Positions 1-12,594 are shown, counted from the stretch's first letter. The stretch: 64,000 nt of DNA from Flaccisagitta enflata (GCA_965153355.1 OZ231126.1:80104001-80168000); one strand, 5' to 3'. Program-made: numbers and translations. Notes: generated from the letters alone by a model not told the origin.

Positions 1-941
1 ATGTGTTCCGCAGGATTTCCCCTTCTGTCGTAGATCTCTTTAGTTTTATAGGGCAATTTTCCGTTTCAACGCGAGTCGATGGCATCCCGCATTACTCGCC
101 TCGATTTATCACATAACTGCCTTGTTCCGTTCTTTTTATTTCTCTCGTGATCCATGTCCTTGTTTGGGACCTTGGTATTTCTGATTCCTCTTTCGAGTGT
201 GTCACGTCGCATTGCTGTCTACTCATCTTCACGGACTGGCAATTCTATGTTGTACAAGAAGCTTTATCCGTCCGACTGCCCTACGGTCTGTTGGTCCGTC
301 TTTAAAGTGCGGAGCGATAGAAATGAGAAATTGAGGAGAAAACCCGACTCCTATGAACTTGTATGAAGATACTTGGGCAAAATTGTAGGGCTCCTTGACT
401 TCACACAACCCCCCTCGGTTTCGTTGGTAAGCGTGTGCATCTCTTTGGTCAATGTATCTCTCCACCCTCCTCCCGTTCAAAGAAAAAAGTACGTCTTGAC
501 CATAAAAATGACAATAACGAGTGAATGCCTCTCTCTCTCTCTCTCTCCGCAAACTCCAACTCACAAACTCTCAAACTTCATTTGCATACTGTAGTTAACG
601 ATAGAATCTCAGGTCAGGCTCATCATCAGATAATGTTTTGATGTTACTTCATTCAGTAATGTTTTTTTACATTTAAACAATTTCTCAATGTTGTCAGATG
701 TAATACTTCATAATTATTTCTTGGGTAATAAGAAGACGAGACAAATGAGTTTCTTTAGAATCACAAGCCTCATTCAGCTTTTACGTAATCAAAAACCAAC
801 CGCGCTTAATCGGACATCAACGCTTTGCTTCTGGCGTTATTAAATATTTATTCTTAGACGGGCCAACCGCCCAGAGGTTATTCGTGGCTAGTCTGGTCAT
901 TCTCGTGACGGGAAGCTCGGCGATTGTGACTAGGAATGTGA
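1..941. other. Non-genic stretch, no feature recognised
   Basis: I see no convincing gene here. Open frames are short, unsupported by any motif and broken on both strands. The only simple repeat is a small CT run near 532-549. The right part is AT-rich and leads into the palindromic element at 944. Confidence 0.5.
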
Positions 942-943
942 TA

Positions 944-1505
944 CAGTGGGGTTCGTGGAATGACAGCCTAAACTGGAGGAAGGTATTTAAGTGTCTTAAT
1001 TTCATTTGACAAATTTGATATTTGAAATATAAGTTGTTCACTCGATGCTTTTGTCCCTGAGTTTTTCGGTTGCTATGGAAACCAAAATTATTTTTTAAAA
1101 CATTTATAACGACTAAAATATCAATATTTTGAGAAATATTGTCAGGGAACATTGCTCAAAAATAAATTTGCTACAATTTTCCCACAGTATGTTCTGTAAG
1201 AATATTGCCAACTGCCTTGCTAGTGGGCATCCATAAATGACAACCTTTAGCAACCGCTAAACGAGCAATATTCTTACAGGACATACTGTAAAGTTAGTAA
1301 ATTCACTAAGCAATGTTCCTGATAATATTTGTCAAAATATCAATATTCTAGTTGTTATGAATGTTCAAAAAAATAATTTTGTTCATATAAAAAACAGGAC
1401 AAAAGTATCAAAGAATAACTTATTTCAAATATCAATTTGTCAAATGAAATTAAGACACTTAAATACCTTCCTCCAGTTTAGGCTGTTATTCCTCGAACCC
1501 CACTG
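944..1505. mobile_element. Palindromic (foldback) MITE with TA target duplication
   Basis: Two long inverted arms (about 944-1208 and 1265-1505) flank a ~56-bp spacer. The outer ends read CAGTGGGGTTCG and CGAACCCCACTG, and each is bordered by TA (942-943, 1506-1507). The inner arm ends read CAGTATGTTCTGTAAG and CTTACAGGACATACTG. The arms have diverged by substitutions and small indels, so this is an old insertion. TA flanks and CAGT termini are typical of Tc1/mariner-mobilised elements. There is no transposase inside, and the short peptides read from both arms are mirror images of one non-coding sequence. Confidence 0.75.
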
Positions 1506-1639
1506 TAACTATCTTACGCTTACAGTACATGTTTTACCGTCTGAGGGCTAAATTTTGCTCATATGTGGCACGAGTTAGTCAAAACGTTTGTCTGTGTCTC
1601 TCTGTTATTTCAGGGATTTGAGTCGATCTGTTTGTCTTT

Positions 1640-1672
1640 TTGTCTGTTCGTCTGTCTGTCTGTCTGTCTTTG

Positions 1673-1704
<32 letters not shown>

Positions 1705-1705
1705 A
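1640..1705. repeat. TGTC then TC microsatellite
   Basis: An interrupted TCTG run passes into a CT run. The surrounding 1508-2360 holds no gene, motif or other repeat that I can recognise. Confidence 0.7.
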
Positions 1706-2363
1706 TTCCGACAATCCGTCTGTGCGTCCGTCTGTGTGTGGCTGGGGAATTTTTTAATAGGGAAGTATGCTTCAAGATAAGACCGAATTGAAGGAAATCA
1801 GGGAATGTTGTTGTTCTTTCCTTTCTCAGCGGGGAATATTTTCCCGTTTCGATTCAAAGTGTAGAATAGCGCGATTATGTTCGCGTGTGTGTGTTTTGGC
1901 TGGGGCGTTCTGAAAGGTTTTTTTTTACTCTCCCAAATCTGTATATGGGTGTTATCACTGTTATATGACTCGGGTGATGTTCATTTATGAAGACAAGTGT
2001 AGTCGAAGGGTATTTGAATGAAAAATCCAAATTAGCATGTCTCCCTTTTCAGTTGAACACCATGTAGAATGTAAAATCTACATCTATTATCAACATTTCA
2101 TCCAATACAATGGATTTTACGGGCGAGCCGCTTTCACAGATAATTATCCCCAAATGATTTTGATTAAAGTCACTAGGTTCAATTCAGCATACATTCTGCA
2201 CTTATGAAACAAGACTTTAAGTATCTTTCTCTAGATGTGGCTTAAAAAATGATTGGAGACATCCATATTGCTATGGAAACTATGGCAATGAACTGAAATG
2301 ATATCAACATCTTGATTTCAATCGTCGTCATCATCAAAATGAGCCATAACCATTACTCAGCAG

Positions 2364-3138
<775 letters not shown>

Positions 3139-3486
3139 CCCGCGTCGTCTGCACCCGCTTCATCATCACGTATCCCTTTTCAATCTCGATCTACCAGATG
3201 AAACCCCCTTCGGCTCTTCCTCCTCCTCTTTCTTCTCCTCCCCCTCCTCCTCCTCCTCATCCTCTTCATCTCATTTTCATCCCCTCGACCATTGCCCCCT
3301 CCTCCCCGCAAGCTCGGCCAGTATTTTTTTCTTTCTTTTTTTTTTAAACTCCCTTCTCGCTTTTATTTTTTCGAGACTCACTAAAAATTCTCCGCAACAA
3401 GTAAAGTAACTTGGACTTCTCCAGTATATTTAGCATGCCAAACTTTCAAATGAAGAAAAAAAAAGAATGATAAAACAAAAACAGTC

Positions 3487-3589
<103 letters not shown>

Positions 3590-3657
3590 ATACTAGCTTT
3601 CGTCTCCTATTTATGATATCTTCTTCTCACTCACTGGATAAAGAGAAAGAAAGAAAA

Positions 3658-3936
3658 AACAAGGCCAACACCTTATAGTCTCGTGCGGTTGTTGAGACCA
3701 TAAGACCAAAAAACCAATAGACTAAATGTAAATTGACTTAAAATGAAAAAGATATCTTAGAAAGACTTGAAATGACGTAAAATGACGAAAAAAATGCAAA
3801 GCGTGACGGACCGACGGACCGACGGACCGACGGACCGACGGACCGACGGACCAACGGACCGACGGACCGACGAACCGACGGACCGACCGACCGACGGACA
3901 GAGCGGGTCATAGAGTCGCGTGCACGCGACTAAAAA
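3658..3936 (-). mobile_element. Family A element (A2 subtype)
   Basis: Read on the minus strand it starts TTTTAGTCGCGTGCACGCGACT, a perfect short hairpin, followed by CTATGACCCGCTCTGTC and a GTCCGTCG-type tetranucleotide tract. The body contains degenerate ~10-bp TTTTAAGTCA repeats. The far end carries GCACGAGACT, complementary to the element's own start with one mismatch, then GGCCTTGTTT. No coding capacity. The flanks are purine-rich on the plus strand (AAAGAAAGAAAAAAC). Confidence 0.7.
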
Positions 3937-4149
3937 TCACTCAGAAATGTATTCAAATTCAGTCAAATAATCTCGTCTTTATCATTCTCTCTTCCTATTT
4001 TTTTCTCTTCCTTTATTTTGTTCTCTTTCTTTCTCTTTTCTCACTGCTCTCTCGATACAGTCTTATTCATTTCCACTTTGTCTTTGATCACGTGGAAGAG
4101 CAGCTTTTGTCTCCACCGCAAAATTCCAAACAATCAGTAATCATATCAT

Positions 4150-4400
4150 GTAATCATGTAGATGACTGCCTTTTGCTCTGCTGTGTGTTGCAGATCGCGA
4201 ACTGTCATTTTGTGTGTTTTAAATTCAGGTAGATTTGAAATAAGTCGATGAAAATATGGCTCTCTAAATGAATATGAATGGAACGCTTGAAATTTTATCT
4301 AAACATATTTTTGTCATGACTATCTAATGAGGATCTAGAGATTTGCAATCGGATTATTAACGATGGCAACATGCAAAAAACAACAAGCGTAAAAATCGCA
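4150..4400 (+). repeat. Diverged direct repeat, copy 1
   Basis: It shares blocks with 5055-5310: a segment with TGTTGCAGATCGCG followed by TTTTAAATTC, and a block GGATTATTAACGA followed by ACATGCA. Both copies run shortly into an AAC microsatellite, so unit and microsatellite appear to have been duplicated together. Function unknown. Confidence 0.6.
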
Positions 4401-4403
4401 TCC

Positions 4404-4516
<113 letters not shown>

Positions 4517-4759
4517 TCTTCTGTATGTTTCAAAATACGTCTAAGTCAGCCTACTAATCTTCTTCGTTTTTCTCCGCATATCCCTTAATCACTCTCTCCT
4601 TTTTACGCCAGCTATGAAAAAGATTTAATTTGAATAACAACAGTTAATTTGTTTGCTTGTAGGCAGAAAACAAATTTTGTTTTCTTTCATTTCCCTGATA
4701 AGGAGAGCCTCATTGAAATGATGATGATGATCATCAAGGTGATAATTTGTAAGTCATAT

Positions 4760-4813
4760 TTGTTGTTGTTGTTGTTGTTGTTGTTGTAGTTGTAGTTGTT
4801 GTTGTGGTTGTGG

Positions 4814-4907
<94 letters not shown>

Positions 4908-4938
4908 GGTTGTTAATGTTGTTGTTGTTGTCGTTGTT
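4760..4938. repeat. TTG microsatellite
   Basis: A (TTG)n array with a few TAG, TGG and TTA interruptions. The open frames reading poly-Val or poly-Asn across it are not genes. Confidence 0.95.
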
Positions 4939-5054
4939 GATGCTGTTACTGATGCAGAAATACGGGTAGTGGTGGTGGTGAAACGATAGTGATGTGGAAG
5001 GAACCAGGAAAGAAGAGATATAAGAATGAATCAAAATGATTTATCATAAAGAGT

Positions 5055-5310
5055 TGACGTGAATGACTGCGATATGATCTGCGATATGATCTGCGTTGTG
5101 TTGCAGATCGCGGATTCATTTCGTGTCTTTTAAATTCCAAAAGATTTTTGTAAAGTAGGCCTAGATAGAAATATGAATGTCTACATGTACAAGTGCATAA
5201 CATAAATCATGCGCATCGAAATTGAGATCTAAGCATTTTGTTTTCTTCAGTATTTGATACGAATTTATAAAATTGTAATTGGATTATTAACGACGACCAC
5301 ATGCAGCACT
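5055..5310 (+). repeat. Diverged direct repeat, copy 2
   Basis: The second copy of the unit at 4150-4400. It keeps TTGCAGATCGCG and GGATTATTAACGAC and is again followed by an AAC array. A local doubling of GATATGATCTGC is present near 5070-5095. Confidence 0.6.
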
Positions 5311-5377
5311 CATTTCAAACGACAAAAAAAAAAGAAACAAAAAAGAAAAAAACAAAAAAACAAACAAACAAACCCAA

Positions 5378-5679
<302 letters not shown>

Positions 5680-6472
5680 GTGATAGTGACAAACTTATGG
5701 ACACATACCGTAAATGTCGAAAACAAACATGAACATTTAGCCTGCATTTCAAATTAAACACCACAAGATTACGACGGTGCTTGCAACAGATCTTTGTTTA
5801 CGAGAAAACTAAACTACGAACACAAATGCCGTTCACTCTCTGCTGTGATCTTTGCAACTTCAGCTGCGTTCTCCATCATTTACAAATGCCATTTCCTTCA
5901 GCTACGCTACTAACTCCATCTCTTCATTTGAAGTAAAAACGTTTATACGTTTCATTACATATCAGTCAATTTCCTAGCCTCGCTCCAACGGATCCGTCAG
6001 TAAAGAAATTCACCAAAGGCGATCATGGAAAAGATCTTCTTGATAATAAATCAATAAATGCAAGTGGTGCCATCGAATTCGTTAAAAGCGAAGTTTCCAC
6101 AATTCACACATCTCTATGTCTATCATTTTGCGTTTCGCCGTTCGGCTTTTTCAATTCCGTGTTCTCCTCTTACCTTCTTATCTGCATTCTGATCTCTCTT
6201 TCTATCCCCTTGTTTCTACTGCAAATCATTCTCCTCTTTACTGCGCCTTTATACAAATCTCACTTTTCTTCCTTCGACGTTTTCCCATCTCTCCGATCTG
6301 CCTACAGACTTCTTTCGTCTCACAAATCTTGATCACATCTCCTTCTGCTTCGTCATTTCCAAGCCAATCCTTGCAATTATTTGGTGCATTCTTTCCGTCG
6401 GTCTGTCAATCTGTTGTTCCAAAATGCCCAGCTTTAGGTCAATGTTATTTAAAGCTTTGCTGTTTTTTTTTA
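5680..6472. other. Non-genic stretch, partly pyrimidine-rich
   Basis: Nothing recognisable. From about 6140 to 6440 the plus strand is pyrimidine-biased and carries a chance open frame that ends inside the family A element at 6473. It has no domain signature. Confidence 0.5.
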
Positions 6473-6638
6473 AGTTGCGGACAAGCGACTCTACACCTTA
6501 ACGTGTCGGTCGGTCGGTCGGTCGGTCGGTCGGTCGGTCGGTAGGTCCGTCCGTCACATTTTTGAATTCCGAGCGGTTTTTGCATTACTGCTCCTGCCAA
6601 CCGTCCGCGACTGGATTGCCGTGTATCCGGCCTTGTTT
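6473..6638 (+). mobile_element. Family A element (A1 subtype)
   Basis: It starts after a T run with AGTTGCGGACAAGCGACT, followed by CTACACC and a CGGT tract (about 6506-6546). CACATTT, CTGCTCCTGCC, GTCCGCGACTGGATTGCCG and TATCCGGCCTTGTTT follow. The internal GTCCGCGACT is complementary to the element's first ten bases with one G-T wobble. Non-coding. Confidence 0.75.
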
Positions 6639-6912
6639 CAATGGCACACAGCCACACACATTTTCATTCTCTGTTCATCCAGCTTGGGTATTTTCGGTTT
6701 GCAGTTACAACCCGCTATAGCGAAACCAAATAAATCCGCCTTTAACGGATGTGAAATTGTGATACCTTCATGTCATATTTTCAATTTTATTTTATCACAT
6801 GAAATTTGTTGGTCCGTTAACATCCGGGGCTAAATTGTTCTTCATTACCTTCTATACAAAGTTAACGTGATCATTTTCATTCCTGTCATCTGGTTTCTCC
6901 ATTTCCTTCTAT

Positions 6913-7147
6913 GGGCGTGTTTCTAGTGAAGATGAAAAACGCGTTTGTTCCTGTGAAACGCGATAACAGTGTGAACACGTATTCAAGATTTCAACCGTCT
7001 CACAAGGGAGTGAGCGAAGTGAGTGAGCGAGCCCATGAACAGAGAGAGCGTAGCGCTGCGGAGCGAGTGAGCGGCGCGAGCGAACGAACGTAGCGAGCGA
7101 CCGAGTGGCCCTTTCAAAACGCGGTTGTCTCTGACTAGAAACGCCCC
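6913..7147. mobile_element. Family D MITE (GGGCGTGTTTC termini)
   Basis: The terminal inverted repeats are GGGCGTGTTTCTAGT and ACTAGAAACGCCCC, flanked by CTAT on both sides (6909-6912, 7148-7151), a possible 4-bp target duplication. The interior has near-symmetric GAGCGAG/GAGTGAG short repeats and AACGCGTTT-like blocks near both ends. Related copies lie at 34279, 52194, 59992 and, truncated, 38571. No coding capacity. Confidence 0.65.
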
Positions 7148-7589
7148 CTATCTTTTTCTATTTTGATAGCTTTGAATTTATCACTCATTTTCAATATCAC
7201 CTTCTGTGCTTCGGTTTAGGAACTTCCACTGTACGCTACAAAACATATTTTCCTTCAATTCCAATAGATGCTGAATCTTTTTTCTTTTCATCATCAAATT
7301 CCTACCTACGTTCAATAGAATAGATATAAGGAGCGTTCAGACATGTCTGCAACTGATGTTTTTGTGTCCGTCAATCCATTAATCCGTGTATGTCCACTTT
7401 CCGTAATTCTTGCTGATTTACATTCTCTTTTTCCCTCGCAATATTAGTCCCTTTCTTTTGATACCAAATTTTCCATTTCTCCGCCGCTGCTCCACTTCTC
7501 CCTCCCCCCTCCCATCTCTCTTCTATTTTCTCGCTCTTTACTCAATTTTCCTCTGCCAACACCTGCTAACGCCTTTCTGCCTTTTAACC
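7148..7589. other. Non-genic stretch
   Basis: AT-rich and then pyrimidine-rich on the plus strand from about 7440. No gene or repeat recognised before the family C element begins. Confidence 0.5.
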
Positions 7590-8391
7590 TTTTTGGGCAG
7601 CGGCCCCAAAGGGCCGATGTCCTGTAGGACACAGGGGTAAATTTCCGTCCGTCCGTCCGTCCGTCCGTCCGTCCATCCATCTGTCCGTCCATCCGTCCGT
7701 CCGTCCGTCCGTCCGTCCGTCCGTCCGTCCGTCCATCCGTCCGTCCATCCATCCGTCAATCCGTCCCCCCCCCCCCCGCCAAAGCTTCTGAGCCTCATAT
7801 TCCATTGAATAATGGGGAAAATTGAAGAAAGGCAAAATTCCCATTGAATAACTTGGAAGATTGATAAAGAAATGAAAAAAATATGAAATTCCCATTGAAC
7901 AACATGGAAAATTTACTAGAAGCAGGCCTGAGCGATTGTATTGGGTATTGGTATTGGGTTTACAATATTCTTGTGTATTGGGTTTTCCCAATACATGATG
8001 ATTTAAGGCTATGGATGTTATAAGCATTTTACAATAGGAAGATCAGATAGCTGTGAGGAATGAAGTGGCATTCAACGCAGATATCTGGTACTCTTTCTTG
8101 TCACTTGCATATTTCATAAATAGCCGACAATTATGGGTTTTTCTTGCTGTTGGTTTGTATCTGATGAGTTGCTCTTTGGTAAGGGTTGAGATGGATTTTG
8201 ATAATTCTAAGGATAGTAGTGAGGGGTGCGCATTAAACTCCTGTAAGAGCTCCCAAGGCTTTTGTCCTTATTTTTTGGTTTTGATGTAATGTTGTCCACT
8301 GTCATGTAGTTTATTTTGTAATTTTTCCAATACAATACAATACTATACAATATTACGAAACAGTTGATCTGAGGAAAGTGAAATATATGAG

Positions 8392-8555
8392 AACAAGGCC
8401 GGATGCACGGCTACCAAAGTCGCATGAGGGTGGGCAGGGGCCATATTTGAGGCCACAAGATCATTTGGGCAGGAGCAGTGAGGTGAAACAAATAAAATCA
8501 TAAAAAAAAATAAAGTGTGACGGACCAACCGACCGACCGACAGATAAAACTAAAA
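8392..8555 (-). mobile_element. Family A element, damaged at its 5' end
   Basis: The plus strand reads AACAAGGCCGGATGCACGG, AGTCGCATGAGGGTGGGCAG, GGGCAGGAGCAGTGAGG, AAAGTGTGACGG and a short ACCGACCG tract. The characteristic CGCGACTAAAA end has decayed to a remnant ACTAAAAAG. It lies inside the CAGGCCTGAGC element, which itself lies in family C. Confidence 0.6.
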
Positions 8556-8559
8556 AGAC

Positions 8560-8935
8560 TGAATGAGATGAAGAGGAAGAGGAACAGCATTTCAAGGTCT
8601 GAGGGAGAACAAAAGAAGTGGAGAAAGTGAGAGACAAAAGGAGAAGAGGAGGATTTGTTGAAAGTAAAGTAGGGATGAAAACAAGAAGAGGAAGAAGAAC
8701 TTATGAAAGATTAAGTGGGTTGGAAATATAGACAAAGAAGAAGAAGAAGAATAAAAATCTATGAAAGTAACAATCAGTGGTCAAAAGCTAGAAGTATGAA
8801 AAGGAGGAAGAGGAAGAAAATTAAAAATCTACGGGAGAAAGAGAAAGAGACAGGGAAGATAGTGAAAAACACAAACAAACAGACAGACAAACAAACAAAA
8901 GAAAATAAAGAAAAATAGAATCAGATCAAGACAGA
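8560..8935. repeat. Purine-rich tract (plus strand)
   Basis: About 370 bp of mostly A and G with many GAAGAAG, GAGGAAG and AAACAAACAG motifs. The open frame here is low complexity and not a gene. Confidence 0.6.
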
Positions 8936-9994
8936 AAAAGAACAAATAAGTGTAAAAATAAGTGTAAAAAGAAAACCCAAAATATTAAGGATAAAGATAG
9001 AATGACAAAAAATAAAATGAAACTTTTATAAAACAAAAGAAAATTTGAAAATTTTTCAGTTCTTCCTATATTTAACAAAATATTTATATAATGATTAAAG
9101 TTATTATGTTTTTTTTTCAAATCATTAGTACATCATCTAACTATAATTAGTTTAAGATATATTACTACTTGATATTACTTATTTTTAAAACTATATAAAA
9201 TCATATAGATGTTATATTGTATTGTACGCTATGATAATATATTGTATACAATTTTAATAGATATTGTATTGTATTGGTATTGTATTGTATTGTCCCAATA
9301 CTTGAAAGTATTGTATTGGTATTGTATAGTTGACAAAAATGCTATATAGCTCAGGCCTGAAGTTAAAAATATGGGAAATCCCTATTGAATAACATGGAAA
9401 GTTGACAAAATTCAGATTGAATAACATGGAAAATTGACACTGAAATGAAAAAAAAATCCATGTTTTCATTGAATAACAAAAGAATTAGCCCCACAGGTAA
9501 AAAATGTGCCTTCCCAGGACATTTGAAAATTCAACCCTGTATCCTACAGGACATTGGCCCTTAGGGGCCGCTGCCCTGCTCTCACTCCACTTCTTTAGCT
9601 AATCACTCCAAGCAGGGCATCGAGTACCGCTGACCATGTGCGATCCTTGGATGACTAGTTACCTCCTTTCCTCATTTTACTTGTACCTTTGCTCTACAAA
9701 GCCGTTTCTCCACTTCGTTTAAACGCTTTCTTCCCATCGCTCCTTTCCTCCATCGTATCTTTCCCTACGGATCTTGTGTAAATCCCGTCTTACCTTCTTG
9801 TTTTCCTGCCAGCAGTCCTTTCCCTCCTTGCTCTACTGCCCCACCTCCATATCTGAACAGTCCCTCCCTTATTTCTCCTCTTCTCCGTATTTTCCTCCCA
9901 CCAGTTCCTTCCCTCCTTGCTCTACTGCCCTGCCTCCGGCTTCCTTCATTCACCAGTCCCTCCCTCATTTCTCCACTCCCCTGCCTTCCCTCCT

Positions 9995-11252
9995 TCCTTT
10001 CTTTGTGTTCCTCACATGCATTTCCTTCCTTCTCTCTTCCTCTCTCCTTCCTTCCTTCCTTCCTTCGTCCTTCTCCTTGTTCTCCTTTACCAGTCTCTTC
10101 CCTCCTTTCTCCACTACTTTCCCTCCTTCCTTTCATCCTTCTCCTTGATCTCCTTCACCACTCCTTTCCCTCTTTTCTTTCTTCTTCGTGTCTCTCACGT
10201 GCATTTCCCTCCTTCCTTCTTCCTTCTCCTTCTTTACCAGTCCCTTCCCTCCTATCTCCACTCCCTCCCCTGCCTTTCTTTCTCCGTGTCTCTCACATGC
10301 ATTTCCTTCCTTCCTTCCTTCTTCCTTCTCCTTCTTCTCCTTCCACCAGTCCCTTCCCTCCTTTCTCCACTCCCTCCCCTGCCTTCCTTTCTCTATGTCT
10401 CTCACGTACATTTCCTTCCTTCCTTCCTTCTTCCTTCTCCTTCTTCTCCTTCCACCAGTCCCTTCCCTCCTTTTTGGGCAGCGGCCCCGAAGGGGCCGAT
10501 GACCTATGCTTTCACACAGGAGAAATTTATCCTCCTCCTTCTCCAGCGTACCACTCGCTTCAGCTCGGGACTAATTCCAACCTTGAGGCCCAACTTAGCT
10601 CCTCGTGCACCCCAAATCTAGCCTCAAGGCCTAAATTCAAGCCTCAGGCCAATCTCATTTAGGCCCATAATCCTGCCTCAGGCCCAAATCCTCAGCCTTA
10701 AAGCAGCTCAAATCCTAGCCTCGAGGCTCAAATCCCAGCTCAAGGCCCAAATCCCAGCCTCAAGGCCCAAATCCCAGCCTCAAGGCCCAGATTCCAGCCT
10801 CAAGGCCCAAATCTCAGCCTCGTTGCCCAAATCCCAGCCTCAAGGCTCCACCCAGCCTTAGGCTCAAATAAAAACAGCATAGGCCTGGTCGTCTCTTGGC
10901 TGCCCTCACTGCTTCAGACCTCTTCATACACTCACTTAGGGGCAACGGGTACCGCTGACCATCTAACGCTTTTGCGACTATTCCACTTACTCCCCTGCCT
11001 TCCTTTCTCCGTGTCTCTCACGTGCATTTCCTTCCTTCCTTCCTTCCTTCTCCTTCTCCTCCTTCTTCGCCAGTCGCTTCCCTCCTTTCACCACTCCCTC
11101 CCCTGCCTTCCTTTCTCTATGTCTCTCACGTACATTTCCTTCCTCCCTTCCTTCTTCCCTCTCCTTCTTCTCCTTCCACCAGTCCCTTCCCTCCTTTCTC
11201 CACTCCCTCCCCTGCCTTCCTTTCTCCGTGTCTCTCACGTGCATTTCCTTCC
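9995..11252 (+). repeat. ~109-bp pyrimidine minisatellite, split by a family C insertion
   Basis: A C/T-rich unit of about 109 bp recurs. Its anchor GTCTCTCAC(A/G)TGCATTTCC occurs near 10188, 10288, 10397, 11013, 11121 and 11230, with decayed copies to the left. It contains CCTTCCTTCC blocks and CCACCAGTCCCTTCCCTCC. The array is interrupted at 10471-10980 by a family C element. The open frames across it are frame-independent low-complexity artefacts. Confidence 0.8.
10471..10980 (+). mobile_element. Family C element inside the pyrimidine minisatellite
   Basis: It starts TTTTTGGGCAGCGGCCCC followed by GAAGGGGCCGATGACC. The body is a degenerate ~21-bp repeat with the core AAGGCCCAAATCCCAGCCTC (about 10580-10870). 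The 3' end keeps only GGCAACGGGTACCGCTGACC and lacks a clear GGGGCCGCTGCCC segment, so the 3' hairpin region is partly lost. Minisatellite sequence resumes immediately afterwards. Confidence 0.65.
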
Positions 11253-11830
11253 TTCTTCCTGCGTTTTTGCCTTGCAGCTTTTCTTCTTGGTCACGTGACG
11301 CTCATCGACGCTGTCAACGCGTTTCTCTCTCGCGTCAGAGACCATAACACGTTACCATGGTGCAATCATCAACTTCTCCTATGCCCTTCCCGACGCACGC
11401 GCGCGACTTTTAGAGAGCCGACACGACCCTTCCTCCTCTTCTCCCTCCTCTTCTTCCTCCTCCTCCTCTACCTATTCCGCCTTCCTTCTTCCACTGTTTT
11501 TTCCTCGCGCCCTTCCTCCTCCCCTTCCTCCTCTTCTTCTTCCTCCCTCCTCCATCCTCCGCTCGTCGTTTCTCTATTCGTTTAACAACACGCGCATCCT
11601 CCTCCTCCTTCTCCTCATTCATCATCCTCTTCCTCCTCCTTTTCATCCTTCTCGTCTTCTCTTCCTCTCTTCTCTTCACTTTCACTCTTTCTATCCCTCA
11701 TCATTCTTCTGTTAATTCCACCTCTCCCCACTACTTGATTACTCCCCTGTGATTGCCCTCTCTCATTTCTTCCCTCTGTTTCTTCTCATAAATCTTTCTT
11801 TTTTCTTGTTTATTCTCTTTGTTATGAAGA
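11253..11830. repeat. Pyrimidine-rich low-complexity tract
   Basis: Mostly CCTCCTCTTCTTCC-type sequence from about 11420 to 11700, with a short ordinary segment at 11280-11410. No gene seen. Confidence 0.6.
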
Positions 11831-11869
11831 ATGCATTATTATCATAATATCATACAATCTTGCCAAAAA

Positions 11870-12499
11870 GTATACCGACACCTAGGCAATTCATTGATTA
11901 ATTCAACATATATTGATCAAATTACTATAATGAAAGTGATTGTAGGTGATAAAATGTTTTTACCTTACAGATGATTTAAGTTATCTAAATTTAGATCACT
12001 CCATATAGCTTTTTAAATTGCAAAAGATGATATGATTTCACATCTCTTAAACAAACTTTGGTGAACTAATCATTCTTGATATAGGTTTATTGATTTGCTC
12101 ATAACCTCTCAACGATTAAAGCTACAGAAACCAGATTTTTTGATGACGATTAATTTGCCTTTTTTAAAAAAGTTTCTAGCTTTTTTGGAAGCCAAAATAT
12201 CCTTGGTAGAAACAAAACTTAAAAACTGACTTCTTCATTCTTGATCTTTTTCCGCATTTTTGAAAATGAATGTTTTCACTCTTTTGCTTGCCATTTCTAA
12301 AAAGCTAAAGCTAGAGGAACTAGATTGCATTCATTTTGAAGATAATTTGACAAAGATTTCTTTCTTCTTTTTCTTCTTTTTCTTCTTCTTCTTCTTCTTC
12401 TTCTTCTTCTTCGTCTTCTTCTTCTTCTTCTTCTTCTTCTTCTTCTTCTTCTTCTTCTTCTTCTTCTTCTTCTTCTTCTTCTTTTCTCTTGCTTTTGTC

Positions 12500-12594
<95 letters not shown>

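Larger units (their letters stand above)
7923..9359. mobile_element. Inverted-repeat element (CAGGCCTGAGC ends) nested in family C
   Basis: The termini are CAGGCCTGAGC on the left and its complement GCTCAGGCCTG on the right, with AAG directly outside both ends (7920-7922, 9360-9362). Sub-terminal DNA on both sides is rich in TATTGTATTGG-type repeats in opposite orientation. The ends resemble hAT termini, but I cannot see the expected 8-bp duplication. The interior is AT-rich with a purine tract (8560-8930) and a family A copy, and no transposase is visible. Confidence 0.55.
7590..9660 (+). mobile_element. Family C element, enlarged by nested insertions
   Basis: It starts TTTTTGGGCAGCGGCCCC, then AAAGGGCCGATGTCC and TGTAGGACACAGGGG, and a GTCC/ATCC tract (about 7648-7765) ending in poly-C. 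The 3' part near 9535-9600 is the reverse complement of the start (CCTACAGGACATTGGCCC, GGGGCCGCTGCCC). It is followed by CCCTGCT...AGCAGGGCATCG and GTACCGCTGACC. The native body has short repeats of the type CATTGAATAACATGGAAAA, interrupted by the element at 7923-9359. No coding capacity. Confidence 0.7.

Noticed and set aside
1068-2282. RFX X-box-like TTGCTATGGAAAC at about 1071 and 2270
   Set aside because: Two loose matches, one inside a palindromic element, with no gene nearby.
6116-6544. 142-codon frame resembling a membrane protein
   Set aside because: Pyrimidine-rich composition gives Leu/Ser/Phe, and its end runs into the GGTC tract of a family A element.
9774-11585. Several 100-234 codon frames on both strands
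   Set aside because: Pyrimidine minisatellite sequence read in several frames. Frame-independent low complexity and interrupted by a mobile element.
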